The notes: generated from the sequence alone by a model not told the origin. 64,000 bases of DNA from an uncultured bacterium (GCA_900553895.1 USFB01000008.1:1-64000); one strand, 5' to 3'. Shown: positions 14,364-22,945, counted from the first letter of the stretch. Program-made: numbers and translations.

Positions 14364-17132
14364 TTAACTTTCTAAACTTGTGAAAAAGTCTTTGTTTGCA
14401 TTTAATGTATCTTGGCTTGCAACAACGGAATATGTTGGTGGATTTTTGAAAATTCTTTCTGCAAAATTTACTACGTCTTCTCTTGTCATGCTATCAATCA
14501 GTGCATAAAGTTTGTTCTTATAATCTATTCCAAACTTTGAATTTAATCCGCTGTCCAATGAACGTAATTTTGCGCTTGTGCTTTCACTATCAAGTAATTT
14601 CGCTTTCATTGCAAGTTTTGCGTTTTCTAAGTCTTTATCTGTGAATTTACCGTTTTTTAGTTCTTCAATTTGTTTCGTAAATCCTTCAATAGATTTTTTA
14701 ACGTTATCATAAGAAATTTCACCGATATCTTTATTATCGGTTGTTGTTAAAATATTGCAAGATACTTCACCCAAATTGCCTTCTCTTTCAATGTTAGAAA
14801 ATACAGAGTATGCAAGGTGTTGTTTTTCTCTCAAATTGTCAAACAAACCAATACTTGAACTTGATAAAATTGTATTTGTAATTTCTCCTAAAACAGCTTC
14901 TTCTAAAGTATTGTTACATTTGAATTTGTAAACTTGCATTATGTCAGCCTGAGAATTATTGTTAGCTTTTGTTAAAACTTGAGGTTTCGTGTTTTCGCTG
15001 TATAAATCCAATGTCTGAACTTTATTAGGCTTAACTTTATCCAAATTCATACCGGCATTAATAATATCTTCTTTGCAATTTTCTTTATCTGCTTTTGGTA
15101 GATTTACGGTTATAATGCCTCTTGCATTATTCAGAATATAATTTTTACATTCTTCAACGTCAGAGGTTGTTATACTATCTAAAGATTTTAAAACTTCCTC
15201 TTTAGAGAAGGTATAAGGATTTGTTTTTGCTTCATTGTCATAATACAAGCTCAATGCACTGTCTTGACGTCTTTCCAAAGAATCTCTAACGATTTCTTTT
15301 GCTTTATCCAAATTTTCTTGGGTAATGTTTGGATTATACAAAAGTTCTTTTGTCTTTGCTAACGCAAGTTTTCTATCTTCTTGAGAGGTTTGAGCAGTAG
15401 CAAAAATACTGTATCCGCAGAAACCTGCATTTAATTTTAAATTATTTTCTTCTTTAAAATTATTCCAGTCATTTTCACTGCAGTTTTTTGTTCCCATTGA
15501 ATAAATAACATTCAAAACTTCCGCAACTCCGGCTTTTTTGTGGTATGGAATATCTGAAATTAAAGACACATTATAGTTGAAGTTATTGTTTTTAGTTTCA
15601 TAAAAACCTATGTCAAAATTATTTGGAAGAGTCTGATTTTCGATATTTTTTATATCAATCGGCTGTCTTGTTTTTCCTTGGAATGATACGTTTGTTTGTT
15701 TTGCTGGATGAACGAGTGTTACCGCTGTTTTATTCAAGTCAAAATATTTTTTTACTGCATTATTTACATCATCTTTGGTTAAACTTGATAAAATATTTTC
15801 GTATTCGCTCAAATATTCCATATTGTTGTCTAACATAGCTTTTCCGATATTATCGTTTACGGTTTGCGAAATTTCGAACGCTTCGTTTCTATCCTTGATT
15901 AATCTTTGTTTAAGTCGTTCCAAATCTTTATCTGAAACATCTTTGAGATTAGAAATTGTTTCAAACAATGTTCTTAAAACTTGTTCGCTCTTTTTATCAT
16001 CAGAATTTACTGCCAAATAAGTCATTCTCGGACAATTTGGATTTGTTCCGATTTTTTCGTTATCAATATAAGGAGAGGCGTTATATTTTTTAAGATTTTG
16101 TTTTAAACCTGACGAATAAGATTGCAAATAGGTTTGTGCTATATCATAAGCGACACGTTCTTTAACGTCATTATTTTTAGGACCTGCAAAGCCTAAAATG
16201 ATTTCAGTCGAAGTTGCTTTGTCGTTTACAAAATCTTTTCTAACCGTTTTATTAATTGGAATCAATTTTTCTTCAAATTTTCTGCCTTTAGAAACTTTGT
16301 TAGAATTGAAATTCTTTGCAACAATTTTAATCACATCATCAGGATTAACATCACCTGTTACAACAAGGTTCATATTATCAGGTGTGTAATACTTATCGTA
16401 ATAGTCTTTTACATCTTGTTTTGTTAAATTTTTGATACTTTTAACGCTTCCGCCGACCATTTCATCTGTCGGATTTTTGATATCGTAAAGAGTTCTAACA
16501 GTTTGGTCTAAAGCAATTGTTTGCGGATCGTCCAAAATCATGTTGATTTCAGAACAAACAGGATTCTTTTCTTTTGCTATCATTGCATTTGAGAGCTTTA
16601 AATCCTCTGCCATAGACGCAATAACCTGAATTTGTTTCTCTAAATCCTTTTCTCCTAAAAGCGGAGTAGAATTTACATAATCCGTGATGGCGTAATTTGT
16701 ACTTGCGTTTGCCCAACCGCCCATAGCATCAATCTTTTTGAAAGAATCACCGACTTTCAGTTTAACATGCCCGTTTTCTCCGTTTGTTCCGTTAAATGCC
16801 ATGTGTTCCAAAAAATGGCTAATACCTTTAATGTCCGCTGTTTCGTTCATTGAACCGACATTAACATAATTTTTTACAACTGCAGGCGAGCCTTCCATTG
16901 GTACGACACTTACTTTGTATCCGTTTGCGAGTTTGTACGAATGAATAGCCAAACCATTATCAAGTTGGGTTACGCCGAGTTTTTTATAAGGAGTTGGCAA
17001 ATTTACCTTAAAATCAGGCGTAACGTTTGAAAGCTCTCTAATTGAGTTTGAATTTGGCGTAATGTTACCGGAAGGCGTAGATTTATTTTCTTTGCCTTTA
17101 AAAAACACATTATTAATATTGACAACTTTCAT
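14364..17132 (-). CDS. M16-family zinc metallopeptidase with FG-type N-terminus
   Basis: A 922-residue pitrilysin-type protease with two M16 halves (about 50-480 and 500-922). The inverted zinc motif is HFLEH (about 106-110) in ISHFLEHMAFNGT, with the distal Glu expected around NPVCSEIN; TPDNMNLVVTGD is also typical. There is no signal peptide; the N-terminus MKVVNINNVFFKGKENKS resembles the FG-motif proteins. Start choice: the ATG at 17132 lies 6 bases after a TATAAT (17139-17144) and has no Shine-Dalgarno, so a leaderless mRNA is likely; the ATG at 17138 is the alternative. Upstream is a GCAATTTT-class promoter. Self-processing or degradation of exported peptides is a guess. Confidence 0.88.
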   Translation of the reverse strand: MKVVNINNVFFKGKENKSTPSGNITPNSNSIRELSNVTPDFKVNLPTPYKKLGVTQLDNGLAIHSYKLANGYKVSVVPMEGSPAVVKNYVNVGSMNETADIKGISHFLEHMAFNGTNGENGHVKLKVGDSFKKIDAMGGWANASTNYAITDYVNSTPLLGEKDLEKQIQVIASMAEDLKLSNAMIAKEKNPVCSEINMILDDPQTIALDQTVRTLYDIKNPTDEMVGGSVKSIKNLTKQDVKDYYDKYYTPDNMNLVVTGDVNPDDVIKIVAKNFNSNKVSKGRKFEEKLIPINKTVRKDFVNDKATSTEIILGFAGPKNNDVKERVAYDIAQTYLQSYSSGLKQNLKKYNASPYIDNEKIGTNPNCPRMTYLAVNSDDKKSEQVLRTLFETISNLKDVSDKDLERLKQRLIKDRNEAFEISQTVNDNIGKAMLDNNMEYLSEYENILSSLTKDDVNNAVKKYFDLNKTAVTLVHPAKQTNVSFQGKTRQPIDIKNIENQTLPNNFDIGFYETKNNNFNYNVSLISDIPYHKKAGVAEVLNVIYSMGTKNCSENDWNNFKEENNLKLNAGFCGYSIFATAQTSQEDRKLALAKTKELLYNPNITQENLDKAKEIVRDSLERRQDSALSLYYDNEAKTNPYTFSKEEVLKSLDSITTSDVEECKNYILNNARGIITVNLPKADKENCKEDIINAGMNLDKVKPNKVQTLDLYSENTKPQVLTKANNNSQADIMQVYKFKCNNTLEEAVLGEITNTILSSSSIGLFDNLREKQHLAYSVFSNIEREGNLGEVSCNILTTTDNKDIGEISYDNVKKSIEGFTKQIEELKNGKFTDKDLENAKLAMKAKLLDSESTSAKLRSLDSGLNSKFGIDYKNKLYALIDSMTREDVVNFAERIFKNPPTYSVVASQDTLNANKDFFTSLES

Positions 17133-17140
17133 AACCATAT

Positions 17141-17172
17141 TATATATAAAACTACAAATTTAAAAAAATTGC
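17141..17172 (-). promoter_or_regulatory. GCAATTTT-type promoter of M16 gene
   Basis: Read on the minus strand: ACAAGCAATTTT, then TTTATATATA one base closer than in the main class (20 instead of 21). The TATAAT inside the A/T block places the start of transcription at or next to the ATG. Confidence 0.6.
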
Positions 17173-17269
17173 TTGTTTGTAAAGAAAATTTTACTTTTTA
17201 ATTGTCATATCTTATCTGTAATCCTTATTCCCTCTTTTGATTTTTTCAAAATCATGTTAATATGTGACT

Positions 17270-18199
17270 ATGAAAAAGATAAGTATTGTAACATCATGTT
17301 TTAACGAAGAAGATAATATTACTTTGCTTTATAAAAAGCTTAAAGATATTATCGAAAAATTGAATTCAAGATACAATTTTGAGATTATTTTTATAGACAA
17401 TGCATCAACTGATTTTACTCAAGATGAGTTGCGCAAGATTGCAAATGAAGATAAAAATGTTAAATTAATTCTAAATTCAAGAAATTTTGGTAGCATAAAA
17501 TCTCCGTATTATGCTATTTGTCAAGCAACGGGCGATGCAATAATTTATTTAGCATCGGATTTACAAGACCCCCCTGAGCTTATTTATGAATTTATAGAAA
17601 ACTGGGAAAAAGGGTGCGAAGTAGTAATTGCACGAAAATATGACAGTCAAAAATTCAAATTCTTAGAAGTTTTGAGAAAGTTTTATTATTACGCACTTGA
17701 TAAATTAAAAGATGAAGGTACTAAACTTGTTTACAATTACAAAGGTTTTGGACTGTACGACAAAAAAGTAATCGAAAAAATTAAAGAAGTTGAAGACCCG
17801 TATCCGTATTTTAGAGGTGCTGTTTTGGATTTGGGCTATAGAATGAAGATTATAGACTTTGACCAACCTGAAAGAAAAAACGGTGTTGATAAACAAAACT
17901 TGTTTACGCTCTGGGATAATGGTATGCTTGGGCTTACGCGCACAACAAAAGTTCCTATTCATTTTATAACAATGATTGGATTTTTTGGTACTTTCATAAC
18001 ATTGGCGTTAGTAGTTTTAAGCTTAGTTTGCTATGTCGCATATATAAATTTTATTATTCCTAAAAAAATGCTTTCTTTGTATCTTTTGATGTTTATACAA
18101 ATTTTGAGCGTTGGAATGATTGGCGAATATTTGATTATGCTTTGCAGATTTGCAGAAAAGAAGCCTCTTGTTATTGAACAAGAAAGGGTTAATTTTTAA
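17270..18199 (+). CDS. Membrane-anchored family 2 glycosyltransferase
   Basis: The 309-residue product resembles DPM1/GtrB enzymes that load a sugar onto a polyprenyl phosphate. The GT2 domain (residues 1-225) has VTSCFNEEDN, IIFIDNASTD, LNSRNFGSIKSPYYA and the metal-binding LASDLQDPPEL. Two transmembrane helices follow (HFITMIGFFGTFITLALVV and ..LSLYLLMFIQILSVGMIGEY). The ATG at 17270 has no Shine-Dalgarno and lies 6 bases after TAATAT with TTGATT upstream, so it is probably leaderless. It is monocistronic and divergent from the M16 gene. A role in LPS or glycan decoration is inferred. Confidence 0.88.
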   Translation: MKKISIVTSCFNEEDNITLLYKKLKDIIEKLNSRYNFEIIFIDNASTDFTQDELRKIANEDKNVKLILNSRNFGSIKSPYYAICQATGDAIIYLASDLQDPPELIYEFIENWEKGCEVVIARKYDSQKFKFLEVLRKFYYYALDKLKDEGTKLVYNYKGFGLYDKKVIEKIKEVEDPYPYFRGAVLDLGYRMKIIDFDQPERKNGVDKQNLFTLWDNGMLGLTRTTKVPIHFITMIGFFGTFITLALVVLSLVCYVAYINFIIPKKMLSLYLLMFIQILSVGMIGEYLIMLCRFAEKKPLVIEQERVNF

Positions 18200-18265
18200 T
18201 TTGTAAACGCCTATAAGCGTTACAAAATAATTTCTTTTTATTATTTTTATAGTTTTTTATAAAAA

Positions 18266-18312
18266 GTTCTTTTCTTTCTCTTTTTATCGCAATAAAAGAG
18301 AAAGAAAAGAAC
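18266..18312. terminator. 19-bp perfect hairpin, T/C versus A/G arms
   Basis: Arms GTTCTTTTCTTTCTCTTTT and its exact complement enclose the 9-base loop TATCGCAAT. It follows the glycosyltransferase gene by 66 bases. All pyrimidines are on one arm and all purines (apart from the final C) on the other. It may end the glycosyltransferase transcript, though no clear T-run follows. Confidence 0.55.
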
Positions 18313-18458
18313 GAAAAGAAAGAGAAAACGCGATACCGCTCTCTACGCTCTTACGAGCGTTAGATAAAATGGATGTAGCAGGCTGAGCCTGCACTCTTAC
18401 GCTCACTATCGCAGCTAATCGCTGCACGTTCGCGGCGCAATTGTCGTTCCTATAGTCA

Positions 18459-18480
18459 GTAGGGTGCAATTTTTTGCACC
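18459..18480. repeat. GTGCAA half element
   Basis: GTAGGGTGCAA-TTTTTTGCACC, identical to the right arms of the elements at 3151-3172 and 14341-14362. It lies immediately downstream of the minus-strand gene ending at 18497. Confidence 0.65.
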
Positions 18481-18496
18481 ATTAACAATAGTTTAT

Positions 18497-19021
18497 CTAA
18501 CTCCAAATAGAATTTTGAACATGTTCAGCCAAATTCAATTGATTTTGCCAATTACCTTTTTCTAAGGCATAATCAAACGCTGTCATGTATGCAGAATATT
18601 CGCGATTTGAATTTGCAGTTTTTGCCATTCTTAAATCTGACAAATCTGAATAAAATTTCTTTGCTTCTGCTTTTTGTGCTTCATCGTCAATGTCAGAGTA
18701 TTTGTCAACGCCAAATTTACTTAACAATCCATAATATTGTTTCTGCACGCCTTTAAATTGAGCTTTTAAAGCTTCGCCCTTTGCCTTTAAGTAATTTATC
18801 TTTTCGTTATTTTTTTCTATTAATCCATCATAATAATTTACAAGTTTTTGAGGATGTTCTGTTAAATTGCTGTTTACACCAAACAAATCATTTTTATCAA
18901 CTTTAACCTTTTTACCGTCAATTACGACAAACCATTCGCCATTAGAAGCTTTGGTTGCCGGTAAATATTGACCGTTCATCCAAACTTTTGCTTGTTCTGA
19001 ATTGTTTGTTACTAATGACAT
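18497..19021 (-). CDS. Helical cytoplasmic-type protein, unknown
   Basis: 174 residues, no known family. Residues about 12-45 look like a small beta-rich domain (VWMNGQYLPATKASNGEWFV, VIDGKKVKVDK); from about 55 onward the chain is charged and helical, probably coiled-coil (DGLIEKNNEKINYLKAKGEAL). There is no signal peptide. GAGGA lies 8 bases before the ATG. Its promoter belongs to the GCAATTTT class and faces away from another such promoter serving the divergent Gly-rich gene at 19171, hinting at a joint function. Confidence 0.65.
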   Translation of the reverse strand: MSLVTNNSEQAKVWMNGQYLPATKASNGEWFVVIDGKKVKVDKNDLFGVNSNLTEHPQKLVNYYDGLIEKNNEKINYLKAKGEALKAQFKGVQKQYYGLLSKFGVDKYSDIDDEAQKAEAKKFYSDLSDLRMAKTANSNREYSAYMTAFDYALEKGNWQNQLNLAEHVQNSIWS

Positions 19022-19034
19022 AGTTCTATCCTCT

Positions 19035-19067
19035 TATATATAAAGTTTAAATACTTCAAAAAATTGC
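19035..19067 (-). promoter_or_regulatory. GCAATTTT-type promoter, divergent pair left
   Basis: Minus-strand GGCAATTTT, then AC and TTTATATATA at the standard 21-base distance. GAGGATAGAACT-ATG follows closely, so the leader is short. Confidence 0.65.
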
Positions 19068-19105
19068 CTTTTTTGTAAAGTTTTGTAACAAGTTTAATGA
19101 CTTGT

Positions 19106-19138
19106 GAAATTGAATAAAATTTCTATACTTTATATATA
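19106..19138 (+). promoter_or_regulatory. GCAATTTT-class promoter variant, divergent pair right
   Basis: GAAATTGA, 13 bases, AC, TTTATATATA: same spacing as the class with C replaced by A in the upstream box. It serves the Gly-rich gene at 19171. Confidence 0.55.
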
Positions 19139-19170
19139 TAACAGATGTAAGAAACTAAGAGGTACAGAGT

Positions 19171-20310
19171 ATGTCAAGAATTAATTGTCACAGCGCATTT
19201 AAACATTACGAAATGTTCCACTCAAGAGGTGGTGACGTTATTAACATTGGCAGTAATAACACAACTATCTTTAATATGGGTGCAGGCTTTGGCGGCGGAA
19301 GCTTTTGGAGCGGTTTTGGCTATGGCTTAGGCAACGGTATTGGAAGTATTTTCGGTGGCTTGTTCGGTGGAAATATGGGCGGCTTTGGCAACTTCGGTTT
19401 CGGAATGAGTCCATTCGGAATGGGTGGCTTTGGCATGAGTCCGTTTGGTCTTGGCAATATCTTTGGTGGTGGCTCAAGCCGTGTTGATAGCTCAAGCGAC
19501 GGCAAAGGCAAAGTAAAAGATAAAAACGAAGATAAGCATGTAGAATGTAAAGACCCTGATAGAAAAATTATTAATGACTTAGGCTCAAAAGTTAAAGATA
19601 CTATTGGTAATAAGGATGCAAAACCAGCTGACGTTAAAGCTTTGTATGAAAAAATCAAAAAAGCTAAAACTGACTCTGAAAAAGAACCAAATCATACAGA
19701 AACAGATAAAAAAGATTACGAAAATATGCTAGGTACATTAAAGAACTACGCAAAAGAAAAAGGCTGGGGTGACCTAGACAATGATAAATTCGGCATTAAT
19801 GACAATAAACCTGCAGCACAAGCCCCTGCAGCTGATAACAATGGTAAAGTAAATGCTGGCAATGATGCAAAAAACAATGCTAATGGAACTGAACCTTGGT
19901 CTAATGTATCAGCTTGGAATAACGATAACAACTTGATTCCTAGTCATATTACATTACCTGCAGGATATAGCAAATTAGGTCCTAATGAAACTATTGAAAA
20001 TATTGATAGGGTTCATGATAATTCAGGAAAGACTAAAGATGTAAAAGGAGATACTAAAAAATCTACCGAAACATATAAGGCTCAAGGTAAAAATACGACC
20101 TTCCCTAAATATTTGGCAATAACAACTGATGATAACAATGCTTATAATTATAAGATTATTGGAATGTCAAATGGATATCCAATATACGGAACACCACAAT
20201 CTGATACAAACAAAAACGTATATGTAATGTGCAAAGATTCCAACGGAAAAGTTGTATTATTACAATTAAATAAATTTAGTGGATATGGTGTAAAAGATAA
20301 CCAAAATTAA
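19171..20310 (+). CDS. Glycine/phenylalanine-rich low-complexity protein
   Basis: 379 residues, no known family. Residues about 35-105 are a Gly-Phe-Met repeat region (GFGYGLGNGIGSIFGGLFGG; GMSPFGMGGFGMSPFGLG), flexible and hydrophobic. A Lys/Asp-rich helical segment (about 110-200) follows, then an Ala/Asn-rich linker and a C-terminal domain of about 90 residues rich in Tyr/Asn/Lys (FPKYLAITTDDNNAYNYKII). There is no signal peptide. AGAGGT lies before the ATG. A surface or phase-separating scaffold role is conceivable, but nothing in the sequence proves it. It is monocistronic, with a strong terminator, and divergent from 18497-19021. Confidence 0.7.
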   Translation: MSRINCHSAFKHYEMFHSRGGDVINIGSNNTTIFNMGAGFGGGSFWSGFGYGLGNGIGSIFGGLFGGNMGGFGNFGFGMSPFGMGGFGMSPFGLGNIFGGGSSRVDSSSDGKGKVKDKNEDKHVECKDPDRKIINDLGSKVKDTIGNKDAKPADVKALYEKIKKAKTDSEKEPNHTETDKKDYENMLGTLKNYAKEKGWGDLDNDKFGINDNKPAAQAPAADNNGKVNAGNDAKNNANGTEPWSNVSAWNNDNNLIPSHITLPAGYSKLGPNETIENIDRVHDNSGKTKDVKGDTKKSTETYKAQGKNTTFPKYLAITTDDNNAYNYKIIGMSNGYPIYGTPQSDTNKNVYVMCKDSNGKVVLLQLNKFSGYGVKDNQN

Positions 20311-20314
20311 AATA

Positions 20315-20344
20315 AAAAGCTCCTTTCATAAGGAGCTTTTATTT
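20315..20344. terminator. Terminator between convergent genes
   Basis: AAAAGCTCCT / AGGAGCTTTT with a 6-base loop, followed by ATTTT. It ends the Gly-rich gene and overlaps the last codons of the convergent small gene at 20339. Confidence 0.8.
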
Positions 20345-20521
20345 TATAAAAACATATTTCCCACCAAATCTATCAACTTCCTTGCTTGCTTCAAGCGGAA
20401 GTTTTTTTAGAAATTCACCCAAATTGCACATAACAGGATTTGATACGAACAAATTACCTTTTACGTTTAATATTTCGTTTTTAGTCAAAAGCTTTGTTAC
20501 GGCTTCTTCACTTGCAAACAT
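20339..20521 (-). CDS. Small protein of 60 residues
   Basis: Not recognised. It starts MFASEEAVTKLLTKNEILNV and contains a NPVMCNLGEFLKKLPLEASK stretch. An AAGGAG site lies 6 bases before the ATG, which is the main support. No signal peptide or membrane helix. It lies 81 bases downstream of the DUF6485-like gene on the same strand and may be co-transcribed with it. Confidence 0.55.
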   Translation of the reverse strand: MFASEEAVTKLLTKNEILNVKGNLFVSNPVMCNLGEFLKKLPLEASKEVDRFGGKYVFIK

Positions 20522-20602
20522 TGGGACTCCTTAGTTGGTTTTACATACGAAGTTTAGCATCAATGATAAGGTTTTTCAAGTGGGAGAAGTTATATATGCG
20601 CT

Positions 20603-20800
20603 CTATTTTTTTGAAAATACTTCTACAAAGTATTCAATAGATCTATCGTGCTTCATTTCCGCACTTTTGGGGAAAAAGCATCCGGGAATTTGTCCGGCTT
20701 CTCTATGGTGTTTAACACACTCACAGCACATGCCGCGGTTTTTACATTTTGTTGCAGAACAGGTACATTCAAGTAAATTTTCTTCTCTTTGACATTCCAT
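20603..20800 (-). CDS. Small Cys-rich protein, DUF6485-like
   Basis: 65 residues with eight Cys, seven of them before residue 42: CTCSATKCKNRGMCCECVKHHREAG, then IPGCFFP and DRSIEYFVE. This pattern matches a small family known only as a domain of unknown function (DUF6485), common in anaerobes; the Cys clusters suggest a metal or Fe-S site. GAAGGAGAT precedes the ATG. The name is from memory of the family pattern. Confidence 0.75.
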   Translation of the reverse strand: MECQREENLLECTCSATKCKNRGMCCECVKHHREAGQIPGCFFPKSAEMKHDRSIEYFVEVFSKK

Positions 20801-20911
20801 TGCATATCTCCTTCGTGAATATATACTATATTAACAAAAACTTTCAAATTTTTATAGACGGATTTAAAAATTTTAAGTATACTAAAATCAGTAGCTATTC
20901 TGCATAATTTG

Positions 20912-21009
20912 TGGATTACTTCGTCGCTCTCGCTCCTCGTAATGACAGAGCTGCGACGTACCAATGGACTGTCATAGAAAGAAAATCTTTGATTTACGTG
21001 ACAATCCAT
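20912..21009. repeat. GGATTACTTCGTC..GACAATCC repeat element
   Basis: The left end, TGGATTACTTCGTCGCTCTC, and the right end, ACGTGACAATCCA, are imperfectly inverted; CTCGTAATGAC lies inside. It is the same family as 14231-14276 and 50917-51029. Confidence 0.55.
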
Positions 21010-21036
21010 AACAATATAAAAATAGTGGAGTAAATT

Positions 21037-21636
21037 ATGCTAAAAAAAATATTATTAACAATTATATTACTTACACAAGCTGCAGTTTTTGCAAGCTTTA
21101 ATGATGTTCTTATTGCAGATATTACTTATGATTGGATAAATAAATCAGAAGTGGAACGAGAAGCAATTATCCAAGAAGTTAAGGATATTATTTTTGAACA
21201 ACCTGTCGAAAAGCAAAAAGATTTTCGTTCTCAATTTAAAGACAGATTAAAAGACAAAAATTTCTTAGAAAATTATATGGCTGCTTCTGCAGGTTATAAG
21301 GAATACAAAGGAAATAATATTTCCGCATTTTATTTTAAGAAGATGAAAAGTCTTTATATGTACGCACTTCAAGATAAAAAAGACGTATCAAAGGCTTATT
21401 ATTACGACGCATTAGGACATTTAAAATATGTTGATTTGATTTATGGAGAATATCCTGATTATCCATATTATTCTATTCAGTACCGAATTTCAGGAACTCC
21501 CGTGAGTGCAATTTATTATGCGTCAAAAGATTGCCAATACTTATTTACGCCAAAAGGTGATTTTGAAGGTGTTTGGTATAAACACAACTTGTACAATAAT
21601 AAATCAGAAATTATTTTAAAAAGAACAACGTATTAA
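21037..21636 (+). CDS. Secreted protein of unknown function
   Basis: 199 residues with a clear signal peptide (MLKKILLTIILLTQAAVFA). The mature part is rich in Lys, Asp and Tyr (DYPYYSIQYRISGTPVSAIYY) and ends without a membrane anchor, so it is probably periplasmic. No family recognised. GGAG precedes the ATG. The next gene, pncC, begins one base after its stop codon, so the two share a transcript. Confidence 0.75.
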   Translation: MLKKILLTIILLTQAAVFASFNDVLIADITYDWINKSEVEREAIIQEVKDIIFEQPVEKQKDFRSQFKDRLKDKNFLENYMAASAGYKEYKGNNISAFYFKKMKSLYMYALQDKKDVSKAYYYDALGHLKYVDLIYGEYPDYPYYSIQYRISGTPVSAIYYASKDCQYLFTPKGDFEGVWYKHNLYNNKSEIILKRTTY

Positions 21637-21637
21637 T

Positions 21638-22117
21638 ATGACTATTGAAGAAAAAATTGCAAAAATTCTAATTGATAAAAATTTAACTATAGCGACAACT
21701 GAATCTTGTACAGGAGGACTTTTGAGTTCCAAATTGACAGATGTCAGCGGAAGTTCTGCTTTTGTGCATTTGAATTTTGTTACCTATTCAAATGAGGCTA
21801 AACACAAAATTTTGGGTGTAAGTAACGAAATTTTGGAAAAATTTGGCGCGGTGAGTAAAGAATGTTCGATTGAAATGGCAAAAGGTTTACGCAATGTAAC
21901 AAACGCTGATATTTGTGTCTCAACAACAGGAATTGCAGGTCCAACCGGCGGAACGGCGGAGAAACCTGTTGGTTTAATGTATTCTACAATTTATACGAAA
22001 AATAAAAAAGAATCGTTTAAAATTCTGCTCTCACCTGATATTGAGCGAATACAAATGAAAGAAGCTTTTGCGCAGGCTGTTTTAGAAAAAGTTTACACCT
22101 TTTTGCTTTTTGTATAA
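21638..22117 (+). CDS. pncC: Nicotinamide-nucleotide amidohydrolase (CinA C-terminal type)
   Basis: Deamidates nicotinamide mononucleotide to nicotinate mononucleotide, recycling NAD breakdown products. The 159-residue stand-alone CinA C-terminal domain has TTESCTGGLLSSKLTDVSGSS, FVTYSNEAKHKILGV, STTGIAGPTGGTAEKPVG and a C-terminal helix. The N-terminal CinA (MoeA-like) domain is absent, as in E. coli PncC. It sits in the middle of a three-gene run with secreted proteins on both sides, which does not inform on its function. Confidence 0.92.
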   Translation: MTIEEKIAKILIDKNLTIATTESCTGGLLSSKLTDVSGSSAFVHLNFVTYSNEAKHKILGVSNEILEKFGAVSKECSIEMAKGLRNVTNADICVSTTGIAGPTGGTAEKPVGLMYSTIYTKNKKESFKILLSPDIERIQMKEAFAQAVLEKVYTFLLFV

Positions 22118-22126
22118 AATTAAATT

Positions 22127-22945
22127 ATGGGGTTGAGTACAAAATATCTCGTTTTTTTAGGCGTTTTTGTAATGCTTTTATTTCCTGTGTACGCGTCAGA
22201 ATTTGATTATAACAAGTACAGAGGTAATACTGAGTTGCAAAATGATTTTGCGTCATATATGAACAATCTACAAACAAAAATTCAACGCAACTGGAACCCG
22301 CCGGATTTTGTAGAAGATGGTGATGCTACCGTGATGTTTAAAGTTACAAGGTGGGGGAAAATCGTCAGTGCAGAATTTGTTAAAAGTTCCAATAACGAAG
22401 TTTTTGATGAGTCTGCAATGGAAGCTTTGAGAAAATCGGAACCTTTTGATAAATTTCCAGCAACAACTACAAAGGAAGCTTTGACTATTAAATATAATTT
22501 CCATACTTCAATCGTTAAAACTGATACAATGCGCGAGTATGTAGATAGTGCGGATAAATGCTATAATGGAAACAACCAACAAGAAGCCTTAAAGTATATT
22601 AATTTGGCGATTGATGAAGTTCAAGGTGATATCGAATCGTATTTTTTGTATGAAAAACGAAGCAAAATTAAAAAAGCATTAGGTGATATAAAAGGGGCAA
22701 ATGAAGATTACGCTGAATCAAGAAGACTGAAAGAAAAGTATGATTTAAAGAGAATTAATACTTGTAAACTTATTGCAGAAATGGAACACACGCCGTTTTC
22801 ATATTTCTATTTGGCGCATGCGTATGAAATCGCAGGTGATTACGAGCACGCACTTGACGCAATCGATAAAGCTATTGAGCTAACAGAATTAAATAACCAA
22901 TACAAAAGATATCGTTCTGAATTGGTGCAGAAAAAAGGACCATAA
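22127..22945 (+). CDS. Secreted TonB-C domain plus TPR protein
   Basis: 272 residues. A signal peptide (KYLVFLGVFVMLLFPVYASE) is followed by a TonB C-terminal-like domain at about 40-128 (LQTKIQRNWNPPDFVEDGDA, VMFKVTRWGKIVSAEFVKSS, DESAMEALRKSEPF). TPR repeats follow to the end (ADKCYNGNNQQEALKYINLA; YLAHAYEIAGDYEHALDAID). It lacks the N-terminal anchor with Pro-rich arm and the ExbBD context of real TonB, so energy transduction is unlikely; a periplasmic binding or scaffold role is more probable. Codon 1 is ATG with only a weak ribosome binding site. A shorter relative is at 29167. Confidence 0.78.
   Translation: MGLSTKYLVFLGVFVMLLFPVYASEFDYNKYRGNTELQNDFASYMNNLQTKIQRNWNPPDFVEDGDATVMFKVTRWGKIVSAEFVKSSNNEVFDESAMEALRKSEPFDKFPATTTKEALTIKYNFHTSIVKTDTMREYVDSADKCYNGNNQQEALKYINLAIDEVQGDIESYFLYEKRSKIKKALGDIKGANEDYAESRRLKEKYDLKRINTCKLIAEMEHTPFSYFYLAHAYEIAGDYEHALDAIDKAIELTELNNQYKRYRSELVQKKGP

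Larger units (their letters stand above)
18200..18496. other. Intergenic stretch with long hairpin and repeats
   Basis: No ORF is supported. It contains a 19-base perfect hairpin (18266-18312), then a more GC-rich patch (about 18325-18450) with GCAGGCTGAGCCTGC and other short palindromes, and a GTGCAA half element. The GC-rich patch differs from its surroundings; a structured RNA or repeat remnant is possible but not shown. Confidence 0.5.

Noticed and set aside
19320..19658. Long Pro/Leu-rich open frame on the minus strand
   Set aside because: It is the antisense shadow of the Gly/Phe/Met repeat region of the gene at 19171-20310; no ribosome binding site and typical mirrored composition.
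20653..21009. 118-codon minus-strand frame over the Cys-rich small gene
   Set aside because: It starts inside a dispersed repeat and overlaps the better supported DUF6485-like gene, which has its own GGAG site.
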